Shown here: positions 41,286-50,649 of the stretch, piece after piece
Numbering within the stretch: position 1 is the first letter of the stretch
Layout of the letters: every line of letters begins with the position of its first letter
Source of the DNA: JANXMY01 sp964251675
GTDB taxonomy: Bacteria; Armatimonadota; Armatimonadia; Armatimonadales; Capsulimonadaceae
Direction: 5' to 3'
NCBI GenBank assembly: GCA_964251675.1
Contig: CAXUKS010000011.1
Span: 48,697 to 112,696 of the forward strand
DNA: 64,000 bases
Program-made: the position numbers and the translations under genes
The notes under the pieces: model-generated
The model's input: the letters and a program-made list of their open reading frames with translations, nothing else
Database searches by the model: none
Told to the model about the DNA's origin: nothing

Positions 41286-43436
41286 ATGCCGCTAACTCAC
41301 TCTGACCCTGCCCTTCTATACGCCTGGCTCATCCCGCTGTTTCCGCTGATTGGCTTCCTCATCAATGGCTTTTTGGGGCCGCTGACCGGTAAGCCCCTGC
41401 CCAAAGCTGTCGCAGGCGGGCTGGCAACGGCTGCCGTGTTTGCCTCGTTTGGCGTGGCGATTATGCTGTTCCTGCACGTACTCGGCGCGGACGAGGCGCA
41501 CAAACAGGCGACGGTGTATCTGGCCCACTGGATGACCGTGTCCCCAGACCCGAACGGCGGCATCCAGCCATTCACCGTCAATTTCGAGATGCTGATTGAC
41601 CCGTTGTCTGTGCTGATGATGCTGATTATCACCGGCGTCGGCGGTCTGATCCACCTCTACTCCACGGCGTACATGGCGGCGGACAAGCACTATCAGCGGT
41701 TCTTCACCTACCTGAACCTGTTTATCTTCTTCATGCTCCTGCTGGTCATGGGGAACAACCTGCTCATGCTGTTTATCGGCTGGGAAGGCGTCGGCCTTTG
41801 CTCGTACCTGCTGATTGGCTACTTCTTTGAGAAAAAGTCGGCGGCGGACGCGGCCAAGAAAGCCTTCATCGTCAACCGGATCGGCGACGTCGGCGTGCTG
41901 ATTGGGATGTTCTTTATCTTCTACTACTTCGGCACGCTGGACTTTGTGACCGGGCAGAGCGGCGTTGTCGGCATGACCGAGGCAAAGGCTGCTTGGGGGG
42001 CACTGCAGGAGACAGGCGCGGTAGCTTTCACGGCAACGATGCTTTTGATGCTCTTTTTGGGCTGTACCGGCAAGTCCGCGCAAATCCCGCTGTATACGTG
42101 GCTTCCCGATGCGATGGAAGGCCCCACGCCGGTGTCTGCGCTGATCCACGCGGCCACGATGGTCACGGCGGGTGTCTACCTGCTGTCCCGGATGCACTCC
42201 CTGTTTATGCTGTCTGAGATTGCGATGGTCACCATCGCCGTCATCGGCATCGCCACGGCGCTGTTTGCGGCGACTATCGGCTTGATGCAGAATGACATCA
42301 AGCGGGTGCTGGCATATTCCACGGTGTCTCAGCTTGGCTATATGTTTGCCGCCTGCGGCGCGGGCGTCTTCGCGGCGGGTATGTTTCATGTGATGACCCA
42401 TGCGTTCTTCAAAGCCTGCCTCTTCCTCGGCTCCGGCTCCGTCATTCATGCGATGGAACACGCGATGCACGCCTCGCACGGGCACTCTGGCGAAGAAAAC
42501 GTCGCCCACGCCGAGCATGGCGACTCGCCGGACGAAAAGACCGGCGGCACGGTTGGCCCGGACCCGAACGACCCGCAGGATATGCGGAACATGGGTGGGC
42601 TGCTTCGCAAAATCCCTGTGACGGCGACTTCGATGATTGCGGCCACGCTGGCGATCTCGGGCATTATCCCGTTTGCGGGCTATTGGAGCAAGGATGAAAT
42701 CCTATGGCGCACCTGGTCCACGGCGGCAGGTGGCAACTGGCTTTTCTGGGCGGTCGGCGCATTGACGGCCCTTCTGACGGCGTTTTATATGTTCCGGCTG
42801 GTGATGAAAACGTTCTTCGGCGCTCCTCGCACGGAAGCCGCGAAGCACGCGCCCGAATCCAGCCTCGCCATGATCCTGCCGATTGGCCTGCTGGCGGTGA
42901 TGTCCTCCATCACCGGCTGGGCCGTGCTTAAGTTTGATACGTTCGCGGAGTTTTTAGCACCGTCGCTTGGCCCGTTGCCGGAAGCGGTCAATCCCAAAGT
43001 CGGGCCGTTCCACATGGAGGAGGCTTTGGGCTTCGGTCTGCTGATCGGCATTGTGCTGAGTATCGCCTACTGCGTCGCCCGCTACCTGTCCTCCAAAAAC
43101 AATGAGCTGATGACTCCGGAAGCCCGCGCTAATCGCGCATTCCTGTCGCCGGGCTGGCTGAACTGGGCGCTGCTGAACAAGTATTTCGTGGACGAAGCCT
43201 ACAACTTCTGGTTCGTCAAGCTGGGCAAGAAGTTCTCCACCTGGCTGTGGCGGTGGTTTGACACCGAGGGCGTGGACGGCATCGTCAACGGGGTGGGGGG
43301 CTTGACCAACTGGTCCGGCCAGATTATTCGCAAGGCGCAGAACGGCTATGTCCGCTCGTATGCGTTCTCGATGGTCGCGGGCATCCTGGTTATTCTGGCG
43401 GTGGTCGTCGTTCGGGCAATGGGGTTTAACAAGTAA
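41286..43436 (+). CDS. nuoL: NADH-quinone oxidoreductase subunit L
   Basis: Antiporter-like proton-pumping subunit with the long lateral helix, 716 residues. MGNNLLMLFIGWEGVGLCSY, TGKSAQIPLYTWLPDAMEGP and ALIHAATMVTAGVYLL hold the key Glu and Lys. A His-rich cytoplasmic or periplasmic loop (EHAMHASHGHSGEENVAHAE) lies near residues 395-420, as in many NuoL. It ends at the TAA that overlaps the nuoM ATG by one base. Confidence 0.96.
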   Translation: MPLTHSDPALLYAWLIPLFPLIGFLINGFLGPLTGKPLPKAVAGGLATAAVFASFGVAIMLFLHVLGADEAHKQATVYLAHWMTVSPDPNGGIQPFTVNFEMLIDPLSVLMMLIITGVGGLIHLYSTAYMAADKHYQRFFTYLNLFIFFMLLLVMGNNLLMLFIGWEGVGLCSYLLIGYFFEKKSAADAAKKAFIVNRIGDVGVLIGMFFIFYYFGTLDFVTGQSGVVGMTEAKAAWGALQETGAVAFTATMLLMLFLGCTGKSAQIPLYTWLPDAMEGPTPVSALIHAATMVTAGVYLLSRMHSLFMLSEIAMVTIAVIGIATALFAATIGLMQNDIKRVLAYSTVSQLGYMFAACGAGVFAAGMFHVMTHAFFKACLFLGSGSVIHAMEHAMHASHGHSGEENVAHAEHGDSPDEKTGGTVGPDPNDPQDMRNMGGLLRKIPVTATSMIAATLAISGIIPFAGYWSKDEILWRTWSTAAGGNWLFWAVGALTALLTAFYMFRLVMKTFFGAPRTEAAKHAPESSLAMILPIGLLAVMSSITGWAVLKFDTFAEFLAPSLGPLPEAVNPKVGPFHMEEALGFGLLIGIVLSIAYCVARYLSSKNNELMTPEARANRAFLSPGWLNWALLNKYFVDEAYNFWFVKLGKKFSTWLWRWFDTEGVDGIVNGVGGLTNWSGQIIRKAQNGYVRSYAFSMVAGILVILAVVVVRAMGFNK

Positions 43437-45094
43437 TGAATGGTATTTACAACGACGACTTCCACGGTCTGCTGACGCTGTTGGTGTTCCTGCCTGCGCT
43501 GTTCGCGCTGGTGGTAGGCTTTCTGCCAAAAACCAATACACGGGCGATACAGCTTGTCGCACTGGTCGGGACGCTGGCGGCCCTGCTGATTTCAGTGTTT
43601 GTCTACGCGGGTTATAATCCTGACAGCGCGACGCAGTTCCAGTTGATCGACAAGACAAGCTGGATACCCAGCCTGCACATCAATTACTTTCTGGGTGTAG
43701 ACGGTATTTCGCTCCTGATGGTGCTGATGACGACCGCCATCTGGCCGTTCGTGGTCGGCGTGTCGTTCAAGGAAGTCACCGAGCGATCCCGTGAGTATTA
43801 CGCCTGGGTGTTGGTGATGGAAACCGCCGTTCTCGGCGTGTTCTTATCTCTCAATTTAGTGCTGTACTATGTGTTTTGGGAAGCCATGCTGATCCCGATG
43901 TACTTTCTCATCGGCATCTGGGGCGGACCGAAGCGCATTTACGCGACTGTCAAGTTCTTCCTGTATACGATGGTCGGCTCGATGGTCATGCTGGTCTCCA
44001 TCATGGCGCTGTACTTCCTGTCAGCCATACCGGCGACAGCCACCACACCGGCGATACCCGGCACCTTTGACCTGCCTGCTTTGCAAACGCTGTCACCAGC
44101 AATGTTTGCTGGCAAGGGAACCGTTGAAATACTCATGTTCCTGGGCTTCTTTTTTGCCTTTGGCATCAAGGCCCCCGTGTTCCCGTTCCACTCGTGGGTC
44201 CCGGATGCGTATGCGGAGGCGAACACGGGCGGCACGATTATCCTGGTCGCGCTGAAAATGGGCATCTACGGCTTTATTCGCTTCTGCCTGCCGCTGTTCC
44301 CGTATGCCGTGAAAGCCTGTGCGCCGGTGATTATCACGCTGGCCGTGATCGGCATCATCTATGCTGCACTGGTGGCCGCGATGCAGACGGACCTCAAGCG
44401 CCTGATTGCCTACTCGTCTATCTCGCACATTGGTGTCATCATGCTGGGCGTATTTACGCTGACCTCTATCGGCATGAATGGCGCAGTCATTCAGATGGTC
44501 AGCCACACATTCACGACCGGGGCGCTGTTTATTATTCTGGGGGCGCTGTATGCCCGGCGGCAGTCGTATAAAATCGCCGACTATGGCGGTCTGATGGGCG
44601 TCATGCCGCTGTTCACTGTGGTCTTTCTCATCGCCACGCTGTCTTCGGTGGCCCTGCCGCTGACCTCCGGGTTTACCGGCGAGCTGCTGCTCCTGCTGGG
44701 GTCGTTCCAGACGCACCCCTGGGCGGCGAGCTTCGCCACCACGGCGGCCATCTGGTCCGTGGTCTATATGCTGTGGATGTTCCAGCGGGTGATGCACGGC
44801 AAGATCACGCACGAGGAGAACCGCAGTTTGCCCGATCTGTCCTCCGGTGAAAAGTGGGCGCTATATCCGCTGGTGGTCCTGATTTTTGTCATCGGCATTG
44901 TGCCTACCTACACGGTGCTAAACAAAATTAACCCGTCGGTCAACGTCGTGATGCACCAGAGCCAGGCAGACTATGTTGACCCATTCCGCGTTCCGCCACC
45001 CCCTGAAAAGACCGTGCCCACGCAGTCTGCGTTGATTGATGTGTCCGCGCCCCGTGTTGCCGCTGTGCCTGCACAGCCGAAAGGCTCCCGTTAA
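43436..45094 (+). CDS. nuoM: NADH-quinone oxidoreductase subunit M
   Basis: Antiporter-like subunit of 552 residues. LVLYYVFWEAMLIPMYFLIG, GIKAPVFPFHSWVPDAYAEA and LIAYSSISHIGVIMLG carry the conserved Glu, Lys and His. The last 35 residues form a Pro/Ala-rich soluble tail that is not usual. It overlaps both neighbours by one base. Confidence 0.96.
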   Translation: MNGIYNDDFHGLLTLLVFLPALFALVVGFLPKTNTRAIQLVALVGTLAALLISVFVYAGYNPDSATQFQLIDKTSWIPSLHINYFLGVDGISLLMVLMTTAIWPFVVGVSFKEVTERSREYYAWVLVMETAVLGVFLSLNLVLYYVFWEAMLIPMYFLIGIWGGPKRIYATVKFFLYTMVGSMVMLVSIMALYFLSAIPATATTPAIPGTFDLPALQTLSPAMFAGKGTVEILMFLGFFFAFGIKAPVFPFHSWVPDAYAEANTGGTIILVALKMGIYGFIRFCLPLFPYAVKACAPVIITLAVIGIIYAALVAAMQTDLKRLIAYSSISHIGVIMLGVFTLTSIGMNGAVIQMVSHTFTTGALFIILGALYARRQSYKIADYGGLMGVMPLFTVVFLIATLSSVALPLTSGFTGELLLLLGSFQTHPWAASFATTAAIWSVVYMLWMFQRVMHGKITHEENRSLPDLSSGEKWALYPLVVLIFVIGIVPTYTVLNKINPSVNVVMHQSQADYVDPFRVPPPPEKTVPTQSALIDVSAPRVAAVPAQPKGSR

Positions 45095-46704
45095 TGCCTG
45101 TTCCCGTTTCGTTCAATGATCTGGCCGTCATCGCGCCGATGCTGATTGTCAGTATCACGGCAATGGTTGTGCTGATGGTGGATTTAGCTCTGCCGCGTGA
45201 CCGCAAAAGCGCCTGCGTCGTCGTTTCCATTGTTGGCCTAGTGCTGGCCTGGGTGGCCTGCTTCCTGCTGTGGCCGTCAGGCACGTCCACAACAGCCCCG
45301 CCGCCGACGGCCTTTAACGGCTCTGTCGTCGCGGACGGCTTCGCGCTGGCTTTTCAGATTATTCTGATTGTCGTCGCCGCGCTGTCTATTATGCTGTCTG
45401 AAAAGTATATCCAGCAGAAGGGCATCAACTACGGCGAGTATTACGCGCTGCTGCTGTTCTCAACCTCCGGCGCGATGCTGATGGCAACCTCGCGGGAGCT
45501 GATTACTATCTTTATCGGCCTCGAAGTGCTGTCGATTGCGCTGTACATTCTGTCCGGTTTCGCCCGCACCGAGGCACGGTCCGAAGAGTCGGCCATGAAG
45601 TACTTCCTGCTCGGCTCGTTTTCTTCCGGCTTCTTCCTGTATGGCATTGCATTAGTTTACGGCGGAACCAGCACCACGCGGCTGGACATTCTGCTCTCGA
45701 CGACTCCTGCCGCCGCGCTGCATTCGGTCTACACCGTTGCAGGCTTCGCGCTCTTGATTGTCGGCCTCGGCTTCAAAGCGGCGATTGTGCCGTTCCATTC
45801 GTGGACGCCGGATGTCTACGAAGGCGCTCCTACCTCGGTCACGGCCTTCATGTCGGCGGGGGCTAAAGCGGGCGCGTTCGCCGCGCTTATTCGCGTTGCC
45901 ATCGTCCTGCTACCGCTGTCGTCGGTCTTCCATGACATCTTCTGGGTGCTGGCGCTGCTGACCATGATCGTCGGCAACGTCATCGCCATCGTGCAGACCA
46001 ACATCAAGCGAATGCTGGCCTATTCGTCCATCGCCCACGCCGGCTACATTCTGGTCGGCCTGCTGGCGGCGAACTCGGACTATGCCCGTCTGCATCCTGA
46101 GCTGAACATTCCCGCACAGGCTTACGCCGGCATTTTGTTCTATGTGCTGGCCTATACGTTTATGAACCTCGGCGCGTTCGGCGTTCTGATTTTGCTGGCC
46201 CGGCGCGGCTCTGAGCTGAACACCATTGAAGACTTGCAGGGCCTGGCCCAGTCTCAGCCCCGTGCGGCGGCCCTGATGGGCCTCTTCATGTTCTCGCTGG
46301 CGGGCGTCCCGCCTGCCGCCGGGTTCTTCGGCAAGTTCTATGTCTTCATCGCCGCCGTGCAGGCGCACGAGTACGCGCTTGCCGCCATTGGCCTTGTCGT
46401 CAGCGTCATCGGCGCAGCGTATTATCTCAAGGTCATCTACACCATGTACTTTATGCCGAGCAAGCGCGAGTACCCGACCGATGTGTGGTCGTTCTCGCCC
46501 GGCGTCAATGTCGCCCTCGGCATCTGCGCCGTCGCCACGCTCGTCTTCGGAATCCTGCCCGGCCTGCTGTATGGCCCCTCGGTCAGCGGCGGCAACTCCC
46601 TGACGGCACGCCCGGTCATCGCCCCGGCTGCCGCCTCTGCTCCGGTCACTCCGGCCCCGGCGGCTCCGACGCCCGCGCCTATTAAGCGGGCGAGTGTGCG
46701 GTAA
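45094..46704 (+). CDS. nuoN: NADH-quinone oxidoreductase subunit N
   Basis: Antiporter-like subunit of 536 residues. ITIFIGLEVLSIALYILSGF, LGFKAAIVPFHSWTPDVYEG and KRMLAYSSIAHAGYILVG are typical. The tail APAAASAPVTPAPAAPTPAP is a low-complexity Ala/Pro segment ending in basic residues. Last gene of the nuo locus; no terminator for the plus strand was found after it. Confidence 0.95.
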   Translation: MPVPVSFNDLAVIAPMLIVSITAMVVLMVDLALPRDRKSACVVVSIVGLVLAWVACFLLWPSGTSTTAPPPTAFNGSVVADGFALAFQIILIVVAALSIMLSEKYIQQKGINYGEYYALLLFSTSGAMLMATSRELITIFIGLEVLSIALYILSGFARTEARSEESAMKYFLLGSFSSGFFLYGIALVYGGTSTTRLDILLSTTPAAALHSVYTVAGFALLIVGLGFKAAIVPFHSWTPDVYEGAPTSVTAFMSAGAKAGAFAALIRVAIVLLPLSSVFHDIFWVLALLTMIVGNVIAIVQTNIKRMLAYSSIAHAGYILVGLLAANSDYARLHPELNIPAQAYAGILFYVLAYTFMNLGAFGVLILLARRGSELNTIEDLQGLAQSQPRAAALMGLFMFSLAGVPPAAGFFGKFYVFIAAVQAHEYALAAIGLVVSVIGAAYYLKVIYTMYFMPSKREYPTDVWSFSPGVNVALGICAVATLVFGILPGLLYGPSVSGGNSLTARPVIAPAAASAPVTPAPAAPTPAPIKRASVR

Positions 46705-46713
46705 GCACTCGTT

Positions 46714-46740
46714 AAAAAAGGGTAGGGGCAAGCCCTACCC
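46714..46740 (-). terminator. Intrinsic terminator for the minus-strand NTF2/Uma2 pair
   Basis: On the minus strand a stem gggtaggg / ccctaccc with a short loop is followed by six T (complement of aaaaaa at 46714-46719). It lies 58 bases behind the NTF2-like gene. On the plus strand there is no T run, so it would not be a good terminator for nuo. Confidence 0.75.
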
Positions 46741-46797
46741 CTACGGGAATACCACAATGTAGGGGACGGGGTTTGCCTCCACCCGCTTTCGTGCCCT

Positions 46798-47202
46798 CTA
46801 CGTCGGCGATTTGTGCAGATGCACCATCTTCCACACCCCGTCCATCTTCACAAACACCCGCGTCTCGTTTATGGTGGAAAATGACGCGGCCTGCCCTTCC
46901 GTCCCCGTCGCCGTTTTCAGCAGCGTGTAATTCACAATCGCCGTGTTCCCGTAGACCTGCACACGCGGCGTCAGCATCTCCCAAAACCCCAGCGTTCCAT
47001 TGCCGCCCGCCTCAATCAGCTTCAGATGAAACTCCGCGCCGTCAATGCGCTGCGGCGCGATATACCACTCATACGACGACATATCTTCGGCGCTATACGC
47101 CCGGTGGACTTCGGCGTCGCCCGAATACATCGCGTCCAGCATCCGGCGCGTGATGTCCAGAACTTCGGTTTCACCGGTGGTCATAGTTTTGTCTACATTC
47201 AT
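46798..47202 (-). CDS. NTF2-like protein (SnoaL/CaMKII association-domain type)
   Basis: A 134-residue cone-fold protein: ITRRMLDAMYSGDAEVHRAY (helix 1), FHLKLIEAGG, TPRVQVYGNTAIVNYTLLKT and the ending ETRVFVKMDGVWKMVHLHKS, as in calcium/calmodulin kinase II association-domain-like proteins. It starts at ATG 47202; a further ATG at 47184 is possible. A small ligand or dimer role is likely, but none can be named. It follows the Uma2 gene on the minus strand. Confidence 0.78.
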   Translation of the reverse strand: MNVDKTMTTGETEVLDITRRMLDAMYSGDAEVHRAYSAEDMSSYEWYIAPQRIDGAEFHLKLIEAGGNGTLGFWEMLTPRVQVYGNTAIVNYTLLKTATGTEGQAASFSTINETRVFVKMDGVWKMVHLHKSPT

Positions 47203-47218
47203 CGCAAAAAACACCCGC

Positions 47219-47875
47219 TCAGGCAAATGTCAGGACAGTCGGCAGCAGGTCGGCGACGGCAACCGGGGCGTCGGGTGCGGACAGAGGGGCGAGGGAGTCG
47301 CCGGGCAGCAATATCTGGCTTGTGCGATAGAATGCGCCTTCAGGGCGTGTAAGCGGGTCTCGAAAGACTTCCAGTTGGCGGTGAACCAAGTTAATGATCC
47401 AGTAGTCGGCGATGCCCGCCCGTGCGTAGTCTTCGGCCTTTGTCATCCGATCTTTGCGAAGCGTGGCGTCGGATACTTCCACCAGCAGCCGAACTTCGGC
47501 AGGCGTGGGATGATGCTGTTCGTAGTCCAGATAAGAACCCGGTGCAACAACAACATCCGGCTCTGGCTCTGTACCGTCACTCAATGTGATTGGTGCTTGC
47601 GGACGGATTTCGAAGTTTGGCCCAAAAGCAGTCTCCATGATTTCCACCGTTCGGCGAATGGCGGAAAAGTGCGGCGTTTTTTGTGGTGGCAACGTCCATA
47701 TCTCCCCGTTTAGAAGTTCTACCCGCTCATCGCCGAAGAAGCCTTGTTCGCCAAGACGATAATACTCCTCGCGTGTCCAGCGGCGCGGACTGAGGAACAC
47801 AGGGTCTTCGGGTACTGCTTCTGTTTCCAGCGGCTTGGGCGCTAGTTCAGCGGGGCGTTCTGCAGTGAGTGTCAT
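47219..47875 (-). CDS. Uma2 family endonuclease-like protein
   Basis: A 218-residue protein from ATG 47875; the extension to 47956 crosses a hairpin repeat and is not favoured. The Uma2 core shows WTREEYYRLGEQGFFGDERV, EPEPDVVVAPG (Asp), VRLLVEVSDATL (Glu), RKDRMTKAEDYARAG (Lys) and ADYWIINL. Second copy in the window after 27514-28146. Function of the family is not established. Confidence 0.88.
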   Translation of the reverse strand: MTLTAERPAELAPKPLETEAVPEDPVFLSPRRWTREEYYRLGEQGFFGDERVELLNGEIWTLPPQKTPHFSAIRRTVEIMETAFGPNFEIRPQAPITLSDGTEPEPDVVVAPGSYLDYEQHHPTPAEVRLLVEVSDATLRKDRMTKAEDYARAGIADYWIINLVHRQLEVFRDPLTRPEGAFYRTSQILLPGDSLAPLSAPDAPVAVADLLPTVLTFA

Positions 47876-47912
47876 AGCAGTGTTGCTTTCAGAAAACAAA
47901 TATAAGAAGAAA

Positions 47913-47965
47913 GGGCAGGGGCAATCCTTGCCCCTACCCATATCCGGTTCCCCCATTATTGGGGG
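47913..47965. repeat. Pair of GC-rich hairpins upstream of the Uma2 gene
   Basis: gggcaggggcaatccttgcccctaccc (split across an inexact stem, 47913-47939) and cccccattattggggg (47950-47965). The first resembles the hairpin at 46720-46740 (gggcaagccctacccctac), so the NTF2/Uma2 gene pair is bracketed by two like elements. The second may serve as a weak stop for the gene at 47976. Confidence 0.65.
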
Positions 47966-47975
47966 TTAGGGGGTC

Positions 47976-50477
47976 TTACTTCAGTGCCCCGATGCGGAGG
48001 ACGGCGCGGTGAATTAGCTCATTAACCGCGTCCTGCGTGCCCGCTTCGGCGTAAACACGGAAGAAAGGCTCGGAGGCGTCAGGCAGGATCAGCGTCCATG
48101 AGCCATCTGTGCCATAGGTCTTGATGCCGTCCACCAGCTCGGAGCGGGTCTCGTCGGCTTCGGAGGTCAGAACGCGCATAATGCGGCCCTTAACTTCCCA
48201 GGGACAGGGCACGTTCTCGGTTGCCAGGAAGTAGGACGGCAGAGAGTCGCGGACCTCTTTCAAAGTCGTTTTCTGCACGGCCAGCATTTCCAGCAGCTTG
48301 GCGAAGGAAAACAGGCCATCAAAAGCCGGGTGGAACTCGGGGAAGATAAACCCGCCCTCGGTGTCCCCCGCCAGCGCAATGCCTTCCTTGCCCTCGGCGG
48401 CGGTCGCCATCAGCGAGCGCACATCGGTTTTAGTGCGGATGACACCCCCGCCATGCTCTTTCATAATACGCTCAATGACCGATGGCGCGGTCACGGGCAC
48501 GGCCACCTGGGCACCGGGCCTGGCACGGGCGACCAGCAGGGCAAACACGGCCAGCAGGTCCGGGCCGGACAGGATCGAGCCGCTTTCGTCCACGACGTTC
48601 AGCCGCTCGCCATCGTCGCGCAGGAAGACGCCCATATCGGCTTTTAAAGTCACCAGATATTCGCTCAGGCTTTGGACCATCACGGCCCGGTCTTCAGCGG
48701 TCTTGGGCGTCTTTTTGGCGTCGATATAGCCGTTCAGCGTGATCGTCTCGGCTTCCAATCGCCCTAGCATTTGCGGCAGAATGCTGGAAATGCGGTTATA
48801 AGCATAGTCCACCACCACACGGAAACCGCGCTCCTGCACGGCTTTGGTGTTGAGCAGGCGGAAGAAGTCCTGCGAATACTGCTCAATCGCACGCGGCACA
48901 TAGTTGATTTCGCCCACTTCATCCGGGTCGGTGCGCCCGAAATCTTCTCGGTAGAAAATGGTCTCGATCTTGCGCTGCCCGTTGGTGGACAGATAGATGC
49001 CGTTCTTATCGAAGAACTCGACCGAGGCTAGACTGGGCTGATCCGGGGCCAAGCGGACATGAATGCCCGCCACAGCGTTGGTGGAGCGAATGGTATGCCG
49101 GGACACCGGCAGGGGCATCCCTTCATTGTCCAGCACATTGACGCCGACCGAGACCAGCCCGGCAATAAGCGCCCGTTTCAGCATCCGGCAGACCAGCGTG
49201 GAGTCGCGGCTCGTGATGACCGTGGAGCCTTTTTTCAGGAATGCCCCGTAGCTTGCGCCGAGCTTTGTGGCAAAGTCCGGTGTCATCTCGACATTGGCGA
49301 TGCCTGACACACCGAGGTTGCGGAACAGCGCCCCCTGCCACTTGGAACCCCAGATCAGCGACATGGTGACGATAGACCCGGCTTCAATGATTTTATCGGG
49401 CCAGAGCTTGATCAGGGGCCGGATGTTGCTGCCGTCTTCAATATGGCAGCGGTCACCGATGACCGCGCCTTCCTGAATAATGACATCATCTTTAATCGTG
49501 CACCGGAAGCAGACCGTGCAGGCCGTGAGCTGCGACCGCGCCCCGATGTAATTGGAGTCCCAGACTATCGCCCGCTGAAGTGTTGCATTTTCTTCAATCA
49601 GGCAGTTGTCGCCGATGACCGTTTCCGGGCCGATATGCGCCCCGGCTTTGATGCGGCAGTTCTTGCCGATGCAGACCGGCCCGATAATCTGCGCTGACGG
49701 GTCAATTTCCGTCCCCGCGCCGATCCAGACCGACCCGCCTTCGCGCCGTCCTTCAATCGGAAGCTGCGTCATGCCGCCCAGCATCTCGTACTGCGCCTGC
49801 CGGTATTGCTGCAGGGAGCCGACATCGGTCCAGTATTCGCCCAGCACGTAGCCGAACATGGGCTTTTCGTCGGTGAGAAGCTGCGGAAAGATGTCCGAAG
49901 ACCAGTCGTAGTTCTTTTCCGGCTCCATATAGGCGAAGATGGACGGCTCCAGAATGTACATTCCGGTATTGACCGTGTCCGAGAAGACTTCACCCCAGCT
50001 TGGCTTCTCTAAGAAACGCCGGATGCGCCCGCCGTCGTCGGTGATGACGACGCCGAACTCCAGCGGGTTGTCGACGTGCTGCAGTACCAGCGTCGCCATC
50101 GATTGCTTTTCGCGGTGGAACGCCAGCGCCTTGTCCACATCCAGATCGGTCAAAGCATCGCCGGAGACGATAATAAACGTGTCGTCTTTGAGATACTCCT
50201 CGGCCTTTTTGACACTGCCCGCCGTGCCCAGCGGCGTGTCTTCCACGGTGTAGATGAGGTTGACGCCCAGCTCGGAGCCATCGCCAAAATAGCCCTCGAT
50301 CTCGTCGGCGAGATAATAAAGCGTCACCACAATATCGGTGATGCCGTGGCGCTTGAGCAGCTCAATCGTGTGCTGCATACAGGGCTTGTTCAGAACGGGG
50401 ACCAGGGGCTTGGGTCGGCTGGAGGTAAGCGGGCGAAGCCGCGTCCCCTCTCCGCCCGCCATGACGACAGCTTTCAT
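47976..50477 (-). CDS. Mannose-1-phosphate guanylyltransferase / phosphomannomutase-like fusion
   Basis: An 833-residue fusion known from Cyanobacteria and related phyla. Residues 1-235 are a nucleotidyltransferase (MAGGEGTRLRPLTSSRPKPL, SGDALTDLD). About 245-370 is a left-handed beta-helix with GAxIG-type hexapeptides. About 380-833 is a phosphohexomutase-like region (TSRDSTLVCRMLKRALIAGL, FDKNGIYLS). It probably makes GDP-mannose or a related sugar nucleotide for polysaccharides. In the mutase part the loop GIHVRLAPDQPSLASVEFFD stands where mutases have the TASHNP active serine, so mutase activity is doubtful. Confidence 0.87.
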   Translation of the reverse strand: MKAVVMAGGEGTRLRPLTSSRPKPLVPVLNKPCMQHTIELLKRHGITDIVVTLYYLADEIEGYFGDGSELGVNLIYTVEDTPLGTAGSVKKAEEYLKDDTFIIVSGDALTDLDVDKALAFHREKQSMATLVLQHVDNPLEFGVVITDDGGRIRRFLEKPSWGEVFSDTVNTGMYILEPSIFAYMEPEKNYDWSSDIFPQLLTDEKPMFGYVLGEYWTDVGSLQQYRQAQYEMLGGMTQLPIEGRREGGSVWIGAGTEIDPSAQIIGPVCIGKNCRIKAGAHIGPETVIGDNCLIEENATLQRAIVWDSNYIGARSQLTACTVCFRCTIKDDVIIQEGAVIGDRCHIEDGSNIRPLIKLWPDKIIEAGSIVTMSLIWGSKWQGALFRNLGVSGIANVEMTPDFATKLGASYGAFLKKGSTVITSRDSTLVCRMLKRALIAGLVSVGVNVLDNEGMPLPVSRHTIRSTNAVAGIHVRLAPDQPSLASVEFFDKNGIYLSTNGQRKIETIFYREDFGRTDPDEVGEINYVPRAIEQYSQDFFRLLNTKAVQERGFRVVVDYAYNRISSILPQMLGRLEAETITLNGYIDAKKTPKTAEDRAVMVQSLSEYLVTLKADMGVFLRDDGERLNVVDESGSILSGPDLLAVFALLVARARPGAQVAVPVTAPSVIERIMKEHGGGVIRTKTDVRSLMATAAEGKEGIALAGDTEGGFIFPEFHPAFDGLFSFAKLLEMLAVQKTTLKEVRDSLPSYFLATENVPCPWEVKGRIMRVLTSEADETRSELVDGIKTYGTDGSWTLILPDASEPFFRVYAEAGTQDAVNELIHRAVLRIGALK

Positions 50478-50510
50478 CAGTGTATTCTCCTAACGTAACA
50501 GTCAGCGGCC

Positions 50511-50542
50511 AGAAATCGAATCGTTCAGAAATAGAATCGTTG
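50511..50542. repeat. 16-base direct repeat upstream of the ManC-like gene
   Basis: agaaatcgaatcgttc (50511-50526) and agaaatagaatcgttg (50527-50542) stand head to tail with two mismatches, 34-65 bases before the start codon of the minus-strand ManC-like gene. This is a suitable place for an operator. The rest of 50543-50649 shows nothing distinctive. Confidence 0.6.
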
Positions 50543-50649
50543 AACTAAATCTTTGCCTTTAGGACGGCATCTTCACCTGTTGTAATCATTGATCTCAATG
50601 CCGTCTTGTTTATCTGTTCATTCCCAGTTTTGACGTGTTTGATACAGAG

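Noticed and set aside
41316..42518. 400-codon antisense frame in nuoL
   Set aside because: Composition rich in His, Arg and Gln is typical of reverse frames of membrane protein genes; nuoL is complete on the other strand.
46714..46740. Terminator of the nuo operon on the plus strand
   Set aside because: The hairpin has its T run only on the minus strand.
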